DNA of 12,500 nt from Chromera velia (lineage: Eukaryota; Sar; Chromeraceae), in assembly GCA_018398765.1 (NCBI GenBank), contig JAHBMJ010002660.1, positions 1 to 12,500 on the forward strand, read 5' to 3'. The translations under genes were made by a program, and so were the position numbers. The notes beneath the pieces are model-generated. The model was not told where the DNA came from. It searched no databases and saw only the letters and a list, made by a program, of their open reading frames with translations. Below are positions 1-8,577 of this stretch, piece after piece; the first letter of the stretch is position 1, and the number at the start of each line of letters is the position of its first letter.

Positions 1-57
1 GTTCTTTTGCCTCGCTTGTCTGTTTGTTGCAAGCTTGTTCGTAAATGTGAGCCAGAT

Positions 58-318
58 TTTTTTTTCTTTGGTCTACCGTGGAGTGTGTCACCGACCGCGC
101 GTGGACGCGGTCCAGGAGGGGGAGGTGGCACGGTGTAGGGAAGAGTGAGACGACGTGATTGAATCAGATTTAAGACGGCATCACTGTATGACTCGGTCTG
201 AATGGACAAATGAATAAATGGAAAAAATTCGTTTCTAGATCGATGCTTTCAGCTTGTTTGTTGTTCTTTTTCTTCGGCCAGCGTGGACGTGGCCTGGAGG
301 GAGTGGTGGCACGTAACG
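58..318. repeat. Imperfect direct repeat, two copies ~182 bp apart
   Basis: The copy at about 58-135 and the copy at about 262-318 share the same order of blocks: a T-rich run ending in CTTYGG, then CGTGGACG (100-107 and 282-289), then a CCWGGAGG-like block, then GGTGGCACG (124-132 and 305-313). The blocks keep a constant offset of 181-182 bp, so this is a diverged tandem or dispersed duplication and not chance. Its function is unknown. Confidence 0.6.
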
Positions 319-1044
319 ATGTGAGCGTCTGAGTGACAATAAGTGGTTCCATGTGTCAGAATGGAATGAGCCGCGCGCATGCCGAGCCTAGCCGCATGCA
401 TGGCGTCGCGCCGTCTATGAGTCAATACACATGCAATGCAAGTCTATGCAGGTCAGTCAGTCTGAAAGCAATAGAGCATTGCTTTAGAGAGAAGTACGAA
501 CCTTGCATGACAGAACTTGAACTTACGACCTATGAGCTCCGTTATGCTAGCCAACTAACTGCCACTCTCCAACGGAGTTACTCTTGGCCCTAGTATTGGC
601 CCTCTTTAACCAGTAGCGAGTTACCGTCAGTTTGGTAACCATGACTCCGTCGGTCTATGAGATGGTAACCGGCGAACTGGAAAGCATATACCACTAGTAC
701 CATTACTATGGTAGTTCAAGGAAAAACTGTGGTAAAAACAGTTGCTAGACCTATTTTAAAGCCTGACCACTTAACTCATTAGCAGTTTAAAGCCTTGAAA
801 TGATCATACTCAAAAAATATATGCTATACATAGTGATATACTATGATATACTAGTTAGAGTTTAGTCATAAAATGACGAAAATTGAATTTTACTAGAATA
901 AACTTTTAATCAATGCCAAAAATATGATTTTTACTAGTCTAAAATTAGTTTTATACGTTAAGTTTAACTCAGAATATGGCCAAATATGCCTGTTTTTAGC
1001 TACTACCACTATAATTGGAACAGTACTACCGTAACCACAAAATT

Positions 1045-1078
1045 GGTAACCGGGCGGCCTAGCGGCCGCCTAGTAACC
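1045..1078. repeat. GC-rich quasi-palindrome inside AT-rich island
   Basis: A 34 bp imperfect inverted repeat runs from GGTAACC through GGCGGCC and GCGGCCGCC to TAGTAACC. Its reverse complement aligns to itself with only a few mismatches. It stands out because the surrounding several hundred bases are AT-rich. GGTAACC recurs as direct copies at 634-640 and 664-670, and shorter GTTAC/GTAAC words cluster around 575-630 and 1030-1095. It could be a hairpin or a dyad-type protein site, or a remnant of a mobile-element end. Confidence 0.45.
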
Positions 1079-1809
1079 GTCCTACTTTCGTTACTCCTAA
1101 CCGTATTGTATATTTTTCTTTACCTGTTTGATTCCTCAGATAAAGTCTACAGAAAAAAAGAAGACAAGGAAAGATTCAATAAGAAACAAGACCCTAAGCT
1201 AAACTCTAAGAGACTTTTCTCTATCTTGCGCCATCAGTAATATAATTAAGCGAATAAACAATCAATTAAACGAATTATTGACTAACATACCCGGAACATC
1301 AATGCTATGTAATTCAAGTTAGCTGACATCAATAAGCTGGTAAGCTAAAGTAGCCTGTGTATGAATAACAAAAAAACAAACCTAGAAAAGAACTTTTCTT
1401 AGAATCCAGCTGAGAACTTCTCAAGCTATTTTAATTATCTTAAATTCATTCTTACTGAAAAATAATGTTTTCAAGTTCTTATGGCGTTTTTAACCACACT
1501 TTGATTTCTATCAAACGAGAAGAGTACCAAATACTGACACGAACAACGACGAATCATGTAAGCGGTGCGAAGATCGAAGGCGTTTGCAAGAAAAGGAAAA
1601 ACGAACAGACATAGTCCGCCGCGGGAGAAATGACCCGATCAACGCGCACTTCGGTACTTAACGCAAACGAGCCATGCACCGCCATGGAAATGCACAGAGA
1701 TCCCGAGCAAAATCGAGGAGCGTGTTCACTAAGCGGCAACGACGATCATGCACATCCGAACACAAGCGGAGAAAGAACGCCTCGATCTACCCAACAGACG
1801 ATCGAGTGA

Positions 1810-2565
1810 TCATGTCGAAGTATCATTGGTGCTCTCGGGCTCCCTCACAAAAACAGACGCCGACACACACGCACCCCCTTCCAACATTGCATTCTCCTCA
1901 CACCCCCAGGTCGACACAGACAAAAGCGCACACTCATTCAACAACCCTGCATCCCCAACGAAACCGCACTGCTGATTTGCCCCCACAGGATACGACAACA
2001 CAAAGATTCCGGGTATTCGTACGTGACAAAAGTACGAGGGAAGCACAGGTACAGGAAATACCGAAATGGCACGCGCTTCCTCTTCCGCGTGTCTCGCCAC
2101 CTCTTCCCCCTCTGGTCTCTGTACAGGAGGAGAACTGGGAATCTCAACAAGTGCAAAACACCCATCGACCCACACCCCATCGCTTCCCCTCTGCGTCCCA
2201 GTCGGGCACACGGCCTCCCGATGAACCTCTGCTTGCAGCCCACACGCCGTCTTCGTATCGTTTCTCTCTCGCGGCACTGCCCTGTCCAACCTCTCCCCTA
2301 CGCACACACTCCCTTTCATTCGGGTCCCCCTAGGACACCTCAAACTCACTACAACATCACCAGTAGCATTTGGGGAGGAGGAGGAGGATGGAGAGCCCCC
2401 CTCTCCCTCTCCCTCTGGAGCAGGGACCGCCTGCTGAGGCTGAGGTGGCGTGGTGGGTGTAGTCTGGTTGGAGGATTCCGGAGTCGAAAGACACGCCTGC
2501 AGCATGGATGGATGGATGTGCCCGCAGGCATGAATGAGATCACTGATCAATCCGTACAAGGAAGC
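1810..2565 (-). CDS. Exon 4: OWP-like cysteine repeats, stop codon
   Basis: The exon opens after a textbook pyrimidine tract (CCCTCCCTCTCTCCCTAG, AG at 2567-2566), phase 0, with no frame break from exon 3. It encodes a Pro/Gln/Ser linker, then LRCPRGTRMKGSVCV, a second AVCPTGTQ repeat, and a third cysteine group ending GGACVSASVF, and stops at TGA 1812-1810. A T-rich stretch in the middle (about 1955-2075; residues like FPVPVLPSYF) reads more like an unspliced small intron than protein, with candidate donor and acceptor sites at its ends, but the frame is open either way. Confidence 0.65.
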   Translation of the reverse strand, partial: ASLYGLISDLIHACGHIHPSMLQACLSTPESSNQTTPTTPPQPQQAVPAPEGEGEGGSPSSSSSPNATGDVVVSLRCPRGTRMKGSVCVGERLDRAVPRERNDTKTACGLQAEVHREAVCPTGTQRGSDGVWVDGCFALVEIPSSPPVQRPEGEEVARHAEEEARAISVFPVPVLPSYFCHVRIPGIFVLSYPVGANQQCGFVGDAGLLNECALLSVSTWGCEENAMLEGGACVSASVFVREPESTNDTST

Positions 2566-5500
2566 CTAGGGAGAGAGGGAGGGAGGTGAGATGAACATCA
2601 TCGATACATTCATTCATCAAGAGAAGGTTGGTTGGCCAACCAGGCCCCCGAGTGAGTGAGTGCATCAGGAGACGGATAGAAGCTCTACTTGCCTCCTGTC
2701 CTAAGGGAAGTGACAAGCCGTAACAGACTCACTCAAGTAGTTCGACAGACGCACACAGTCAGAAAAGGACGCAAGAAAGAAGGCCAACGGAAAGTCACTC
2801 ACACGAAAAGAAAACGCAATTCACGCATGAAGGACAAAAGAAAGAGAGGATCCAAAAAATCTGCTCGAGCACATGGAAAGCGAGCAAAATTGAGAATTAA
2901 GACTGTCATGAAGAAAACGGAAAGAAAGAAAAAATAAATGAGTGAATAAATGAATGAATGAATCAGGGCCCAAAGAAAAGAAGAAAAAAGAAAACACAAC
3001 TCACGCAGCAGCTCGAGGCGGCAGTCCTTCCATCCAATGCTGGATTCCCCCACTCGTGTGCTTGGAGGCAGAGAGGCGGATGTGCTCCATACACATCACA
3101 CCCGTCTCCTTGTGAATCCTCAAACCCCAAGTCCTCCACACACGCAGCAGAACCAGATGCGGACTGCGTCACCTCCCCTCCCTCATTCTCACCCACCCCT
3201 CCCGCTGAGGCACTTCCATCTTCCCTGCCGACTGTTCGGATTGTCAAATCGACAGGTGTAAATTTCAGGGGTTGCCTTGCGACACCAACAAACAGAGTTT
3301 CGTTTGGGTACACAAGGGCTTTCGGTTTGTCTTGTCGGAGCTCAACGGGGAGGCTGGGGAGGACGAAACTGGAGGCCGGGCCTCGACAGGTCTCCCGACC
3401 GCACACCAACAAATCCACACGCACCATCCCTACAGGTTCCCTGTGCAAGGTGACAACGGAGGAATTGGAACTTACAGAAGAATTAGGAATAGAAAACACC
3501 TCACCCACTCCCCCCCACGCAGTTTCAGAAGAAGCCTCGAGAGAGACTTCTAACAGCTCTCTTCCCTCACTCCCCTCACCTCTTTCTGTCACTGCAAACC
3601 ACAGCCCCGTTTCCTCCCGTGGATATTCACAAAAACTCTCAACAGAAACCCCAGCGGCATCGGTCACGTTGCACGGACGTTCTCCCATCGGCAGTGCAAA
3701 TCTAGGATCTACCCGCACCGTCTCGTTGAGGGTCAAAGGAAAAGAATGACTGACATCGGCATTGATGGGATACACAACCGCATCAGCACGAAGGGTGAAG
3801 AACCCTTTGTGGAGACTCTCAATGTGCGATAAACTCCCCTCTGCACCCACTGCAATCAGAAGACTGCTTTGCCCCCCCTCACCCCCTGTTCTCTTCACCA
3901 GAGTTTCTCTGCACAGATCGTCCTCTGCCCCATCAAACTTTTCAAGCTCTGTGCAATTGTGGAGTCCCTCACTGTCAACACACGTGGCATTATACAAGTG
4001 AAGAGAGATGGACGAAATTTCTGGACTGCAAAGGACAAGAGAGAGCAGCGAGACGGCATCACTTTCGGCTTCCCCTGCCTCTCCCCCCCCCTGTGAGGGG
4101 ACAACCGGGTCGTCTTGCAACTTCCCCTCCCCCTCTCCCTCCTCGCCTTCTAGGCCCCCATTTCCATCTCCCCCCTCCACTGACATTTGTTCTTCCACTT
4201 CTTGAGAAAGAAGAAACCACACAGCAGGTTCTGAGAGGTTGCTTAGCTCCTCTTCGCATTCGTTTTGCAATGCCGTCCCTAGGGAACCTTGGACCGTCTC
4301 GCCGAGAAGGAGAGGGGTGGGACGCGAAAATTTGTCGTTTCCTGGAGCTGCAGTGGACATCAAGGCAAGGTGGGAAAGAGAGAGATGGAAATGGGGTGAG
4401 GAGGGGTGGGGGAGAGAGAGACAGCAGAGTTCACACAAGTCTCCACGGAGTCTTCTCTCATTAAGAAAGAGAGAGAGAGAGAGGGAGAGAGAGACGATTC
4501 TTTAAAAGAAATCAAGGCCAGATATTTGGGCCGAAATTCACGACTCAGAGAAGGAATTTGGCATAGCTGAAAGAATCGAGGCGTGCGCTGGAACTTCAGA
4601 CGTGAAAAGAAGCGGAAAAGAAACAGAAGGGGGGCCGAGAGAGAGGCACAAAGGTGCTGGATGGATGAACAACGTGGTGCCTAGAAGAAGAAACACGAAC
4701 TGACGGACTGACTGACGTTCAGGAAGGCGTAAAACTGCATTGCCGAGGGGCAGAAAGAGAAGAGTGCGACGTAGTAGAGGGACGGACACGAGGACGAAGA
4801 TCCCATCACCACCCGGGCGCATGCATGGTGGTTATTCCAGCGTGTAGAAATTCAGTTGCAAGGACAAAAACAAAACAGGAGAAGGAACAAAATTAAGATC
4901 AGACTCCATGAAGACGCCTCGTCACTTCGCCCTCGATCATTCAAATACCATCAAGACGCTTTGCATTCAGTCAGCGCATGACTTCTGAAAGCTCATCCTC
5001 ATCTCCGCATAAGAGCGCAACATCTCCATGCATGCACCGCCTCACACTGATCCAGACGGCTGACCTCCGAATGAATAGCTGAGGTCGTAGACGTAGTCCT
5101 GTTCTCTGTACAGACTCAAACGCGCCCAGACTTCGTCGCCGGCCTCTAGGCTAATCCACTCCTCACCACAGAATTCTCCCCCCGTCTCCTGCTGCCCCTG
5201 GACATGAACATTCTCCACTCCCAAGGAAATGCAACGAGACGGGCTCGCAGCACACTTCCCCTCGAAGACCTCAAGCTTGCTGTCTGCGCTACGGGTGCAA
5301 AACCACAGAGCCAATCTTCCCGTCTCCTGTGTTGCAACTTGGAACCACTTGAAAGATCCGTCGACGCCCGAGGAGTACAGAATGCCGGTCACTCCCGAGT
5401 TTACCTCTACCCGTTCTGTCCTTCGTGAAGCACCACCAGAGTCTGCATACACGGAAAACGTTCATATCGATGCTATGGGGCGAATCAAGAGTACTGAAAA

Positions 5501-5730
5501 GACTTGGGACGTTGCAACACAGAACAGAAGAGCTCGGCAAACAAGGCACACAGACAGACAGTTGACCTACCGGTTTCGGATTCTTGAAGCTCACGAGGAA
5601 GACCTCCATACAGGGCGACTGTGTGAGAGAGTCGAGACCGCGACGGGAACGTGCGAGCTTCACACAGAACGAGAAAGAGAAGAGATGCACACAGCATTGA
5701 TGGATGTAACTGCCGTGACCAAAGCAACAT
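1810..5730 (-). CDS. Secreted multi-domain protein: PPC-like domain plus OWP-like cysteine repeats (4 exons)
   Basis: Spliced model 5730-5571, 5442-5065, 4347-3005, 2565-1810 gives 878 residues; junction phases are 1, 1 and 0 and every join keeps one frame. Residues 1-27 read as a signal peptide (core MLCASLLFLVLC). A second Met at 5697 could also start it. Residues 80-178 resemble the beta-sandwich of pre-peptidase C-terminal (PPC) domains, with SFKWFQVA, a KLEVFEGKC strand and Cys 102/117/124/145. Residues 181-580 are acidic, Ser/Gly/Glu-rich and hold eight N-glycosylation sequons; exon 4 adds four more. Residues 582-642 form a module CxDxxxFxDSxGDGC...CC. Residues 704-763 and 827-860 carry CPxGT-type cysteine repeats like those of coccidian oocyst wall proteins. 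No transmembrane helix is seen, so it is probably an extracellular or wall protein. The family assignments are inferred from pattern only. Confidence 0.72.
2930..2965. repeat. (AATG)n/(GAAT)n microsatellite in intron 3 of the minus-strand gene
   Basis: Short imperfect run of AATGAGTG, AATAAATG and AATG units. It lies within the 439 bp intron 3004-2566 of the minus-strand gene. Confidence 0.7.
3005..4347 (-). CDS. Exon 3: acidic N-glycosylated region and cysteine module
   Basis: The acceptor is CCACTGCAG, ending at 4348; an upstream in-frame ATG at 4365-4363 could confuse gene finders. The exon is open for 447 codons on a strand where the reading is acidic and sequon-rich: NLS, NAT, NCT, NET, NVT, NSS twice and NET. 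It ends in the codons for Cys-Cys immediately before a perfect donor GTGAGT at 3004, so the end is well fixed at phase 0. The final 46 residues hold the DSQGDGCDVY motif and the paired Cys. Confidence 0.75.
4462..4494. repeat. (GA)n tract in intron 2 of the minus-strand gene
   Basis: Near-perfect GA dinucleotide run. On the transcribed sense (minus) strand it is a CT tract about 115-150 bases upstream of the exon 3 acceptor, inside the 717 bp intron 5064-4348. That intron otherwise shows no convincing exon; an open frame at 4822-4538 on the same strand is hydrophobic and pyrimidine-biased and is taken as intron. Confidence 0.75.
5065..5442 (-). CDS. Exon 2: PPC-like domain
   Basis: The 126-codon exon starts after TGTATGCAG and completes the Asp codon left by exon 1. 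It encodes almost exactly one beta-rich domain (residues 54-179): Trp86-Phe87 in the first strand, a Trp-Phe-Cys strand, the D-x-K-L-E-V-F-E-G-K-C block, a second Cys pair, and a closing Y-x-Y-D-L-S-Y strand. This order matches PPC-type domains known from secreted proteins. The donor is GGAG|GTCAGC at 5064, phase 1; a TCA|GTGTGAG donor a little further on looks stronger but breaks phase with exon 3. Confidence 0.7.
5571..5730 (-). CDS. Exon 1: signal peptide
   Basis: ATG at 5730 begins MLLWSRQLHPSMLCAS, with one Arg before the hydrophobic core, which suits a signal peptide better than the shorter start at 5697. The exon ends in ACCG before a donor GTAGGT at 5570, phase 1. The first acceptor downstream with matching phase is TATGCAG, ending at 5443, which makes a 128 bp intron. 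Confidence 0.65.
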
Positions 5731-6305
5731 CTTTCCAACAGCACCTCCAGCGTCTTGTCTGCTTTACGCAAGCATCACTCTACCTTTCTGCCAGAACAGC
5801 ACGGAGATCGATCGAGATGCTCTATCACAAAAGTCAATCCGCATGCTGGAAAGGGCAAATCAAGACTCTGATCAGACCTCGATCAACGGATCGTTCAACC
5901 TGAATCTTTCGGCCGGGTAGCCGCGTAAATTGAGCACCGCGGGGCATGCCGGGGCCCTGCAATCCCTTGCATGGGTCCATTTCCCTATAGTGGCCCTTCG
6001 TGGCCAATTGCGCGCGTGCGTCAAATTGACTCGGGCAGCCGCACTGCAAAGCCGCGAGTGCCGCCGATGATGCAGCCGATCTTGCACGACCAGCTAGAGG
6101 GATATATACCATAGGAACATCATATACAGTATGTATTGCTTCACACAGACGTTTGTTCAGAAAACATAGGTACGCGAGGGTATGGACAGGGCCGAAAGCA
6201 GAGCGGAGCAGTACTTCTGAGGACCGAAGTGTTGTCCGTCCTCACCGTCTCTGACGCACTGTGCATGTGAAGTGACCGTCGGATCGACTTACATTGTTCC
6301 GCACT
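5731..6305. promoter_or_regulatory. Shared upstream region of two divergent genes
   Basis: This interval separates the start of the minus-strand gene (5730) from the first ATG of the plus-strand gene (6306), so both promoters and 5' leaders should lie here. A TATA-like GATATATACC lies at 6101-6110, about 200 bp before the plus-strand ATG. It may be chance, because promoter motifs in this type of organism are poorly defined. The middle (about 5905-6095) is a separate GC-rich block. Confidence 0.4.
5905..6095. other. Unexplained GC-rich block between divergent genes
   Basis: About 190 bp of clearly higher GC content, containing words such as CCGCGGGGCATGCCGGGGCCC and GCGCGCGTGCG. Two overlapping minus-strand frames are open across it (one up to 92 codons) but neither has a plausible splice link to the signal-peptide exon. 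Possibilities are a CpG-type promoter element, a dispersed repeat copy, or an exon of a gene not otherwise visible. Confidence 0.35.
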
Positions 6306-6357
6306 ATGGGAGACCCTCAAGAGTGGCAGCCTTTGTGGCAGAGTGGCCAGAGCTCAG
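6306..6357 (+). CDS. Exon 1 (start codon)
   Basis: ATG at 6306 begins MGDPQEWQPLWQSGQSS, and the exon ends at donor CTCAG|GTTGG in phase 1. A TGGCAGAGTGG word inside it resembles a tRNA A box but is explained by the Leu-Trp-Gln-Ser-Gly codons. Confidence 0.6.
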
Positions 6358-7048
6358 GTTGGTCTCTCGGGGCATGTGCGTGTAGGCATAAGTTCATTGA
6401 AAGATCACGTCTACGGGCGTCCCAGGGCAGTAGAGAGCATGGATTGATTCCTGTTTCCTATCTTCCAGTGCTTCTCTTCTTGAATCTCATGCAGACCCTG
6501 TGTTTGTGTATCCATTCGGTTAGCTTATTCGATTGGTAGGTGTTCTCACTGTGCTGTGTTCCTCCTCATGTGCCCATTTGCATTTGCATTTGCAGGAGGA
6601 ACGCAGTCGCACTATTCCGGTGATCAGCAACAAGTCGCTCAGGTGAGATCAGGGAGGGAGGGGGTTCCGTTACCTTTCTTGTTTTCTTGGGTTGCTCAGC
6701 AAGATGCATTTTCTTTCGTATCGTTTTCAGACGCCCTCTCCATCCATGGTGAATCAAAGTCAGGGTGCCAAGCTTGACCCAAAAGATCTGACTGGAATTC
6801 CCCCCTCTCCTCTCGGTTTGACTGACTGAGTGAGTGAGTGAGTGGGTGAGTGACTGACTGACTGACTGACTGACTAGCTGAGTGAATGAGTGAGTGAGTG
6901 GGTGAGTTAGTGGGTGAGTGACTGGCCGGGTGAGAATGTAACCAGTCAAGGTTTTCCTCCTCAACCAGGGGTCGGTCAGTGAGTAAATGGGTGGGTGGGT
7001 GAGGGCATGAACCATGCAGTGGCTGGTCTCTTTTCTCTTTTCTCTTTT

Positions 7049-7097
<49 letters not shown>

Positions 7098-8545
7098 CTC
7101 TTTCTCTTTCTCTTTCTCTTTCTCTCTCTCTCTCTCTCTCGCTGACTGGCTGGCCTCTCGTCTGCAGGTCGCAGGTGCTGGGTCGGCAGCCCAAGGCGGG
7201 GGGGTGGGTCCCTTTGGCTTCCCTTCAGCAGCCGAAGGGGGGCCCGCCAGGTTAGAGCCAGTCTCTGTCACTATGGGAGGGGGGGGGGCACAGGGCTACG
7301 GTCCCTCGCCCGTCTCTGATGGGAGTGGAAACCCCCCGCTTCCCTCATCGGGAAGCCTTCATATAGAGGGGGAAGGGGGGACCATGGCTGCTGGTGCAAT
7401 TACAGTGACGCCAGACCCCTCGCAGCAGCGTTACTTTCCAACCCCCCCCCCGGCGGGCCCTCTGCGGATGTTCGTGGCCTCCGGTCTAGGGGGAGGACAG
7501 AGGGCCCAGCAGCAGCAACCTGCCCTGTCCTCGGGGGGGGGCAGTGTGGGGGGGTCCAGTCAGACGATGTCGTCGTTATACGATTGTACAGACTTTGCAT
7601 GCCCTGGGAGGCAGATCGTGCGGAGAGCCGTTGAAAATCTGCAGGTAGGCCGGGAGGGTGTATGCCTGCCCTCTCCTGACTTTTTTGCAGAAGGTTTTTG
7701 CAATGGTCCTTTCATTTCGGCCTGTCTAGTCGATTAATTCCTCAACTGTTCTCCCTGGATGCATTGGCCTTCCCTCCCTGTCAACTAAAGTAGTTCTTTC
7801 TTTGCTTGGTTGCATGGTTAGTTGGTTTTTTTTTTCGCCGCCTGCTTCTGTTTACCGTCTGATACGATCTCTCTTCGAGGCTTCGACGTCTCCGTCCCTC
7901 AATTCCCTCCCTGTTCTCTCTCCCCTTTGTGGCTGTCTGTCTGCAAAAACAAACGGGCGCACGCATGCAGCGTGGAGGGAACCGAAGTAGCTCGGCCCAC
8001 CTCCCTCCCCCCGACGATGCCATGAAATTATTCGTCAAGAGAGTCGCAGAAGACGGAAAGGCCCAGCAGAAACCGGAACAATTCGCAGCTTTGTACGAGG
8101 CAGCGTCATCTCTTCTGGGGCCAAACTTTGATGGTTTGGACTCTGGGTGTTGCCGCAACCCGTTGTGTCCGTTCTTGCCCCCGGTTTTGGACGCAGACGA
8201 TCCACAGCTTCAAGAAGTGGCCAGTCTGAAGAGGCGCATGATGCCTTGTCGGAAGGAGCAGTTGTTTCTCCTACCCGAGTCAGAAGCTCATGATTGGGAG
8301 AGGAACACCGTGGAGTCGGGTACCTCCAGGAGACGGCAGAAAGAAGAGGAGGAGGACGAGAGGAATAAAAACTACAAAGTCAAATACCATTCTGGGGAGT
8401 CGTATAGGTTGGTCGGTGCTTGATGGCTGGTGGAGCGCCGAGGCATGGGCTTCTGTCTGTCGGTTGAGATTCGTATGCGTACTTTTTTGGGCAGAGAAGA
8501 AAACAAGGGCGGCCGCCACGACTCTCCTCGGTGTGTGTACATGTG

Positions 8546-8577
<32 letters not shown>

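Larger units (their letters stand above)
1..1809. other. Gene-poor left flank with AT-rich island
   Basis: I find no supportable gene here. Open frames are at most about 85 codons (for example 986-1240 plus, 1554-1739 minus), have no recognisable composition or motif, and do not join to the neighbouring gene by any clear splice site. Base composition changes sharply: roughly 600-1550 is AT-rich with many TACTAG, ATATAC and TTTTA words, while both sides are balanced or GC-rich. The right part is the 3' flank of the minus-strand gene that stops at 1810. No obvious polyadenylation motif was recognised. Confidence 0.6.

Noticed and set aside
986-1240. Plus-strand 84-codon open frame in the AT-rich island
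   Set aside because: AT-rich, Lys/Asn/Thr-biased, with no start context, motif or splice partner.
1674-2333. Plus-strand open frame of 219 codons
   Set aside because: Opposite exon 4; its His/Thr/Pro-rich low-complexity reading comes from the antisense of the coding exon and flank.
2958-3749. Plus-strand open frame of 263 codons
   Set aside because: It lies opposite exon 3 of the minus-strand gene, whose product has sequons, a cysteine module and a perfect donor site; the plus frame has no motif and is a shadow.
4538-4822. Extra exon in the long intron of the minus-strand gene
   Set aside because: The frame is hydrophobic and pyrimidine-driven, with no flanking sites that keep the phase of exons 2 and 3.
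6325-6400. tRNA-like A-box TGGCAGAGTGG
   Set aside because: No B-box (GGTTCGANTCC type) follows within 100 bases and no cloverleaf stems pair; the word is explained by the codons of exon 1.
6566-7271. Minus-strand frames rich in Arg-Glu or Ser-Leu-Thr-His repeats
   Set aside because: They arise from the pyrimidine tract and the TGAG array inside a plus-strand intron.
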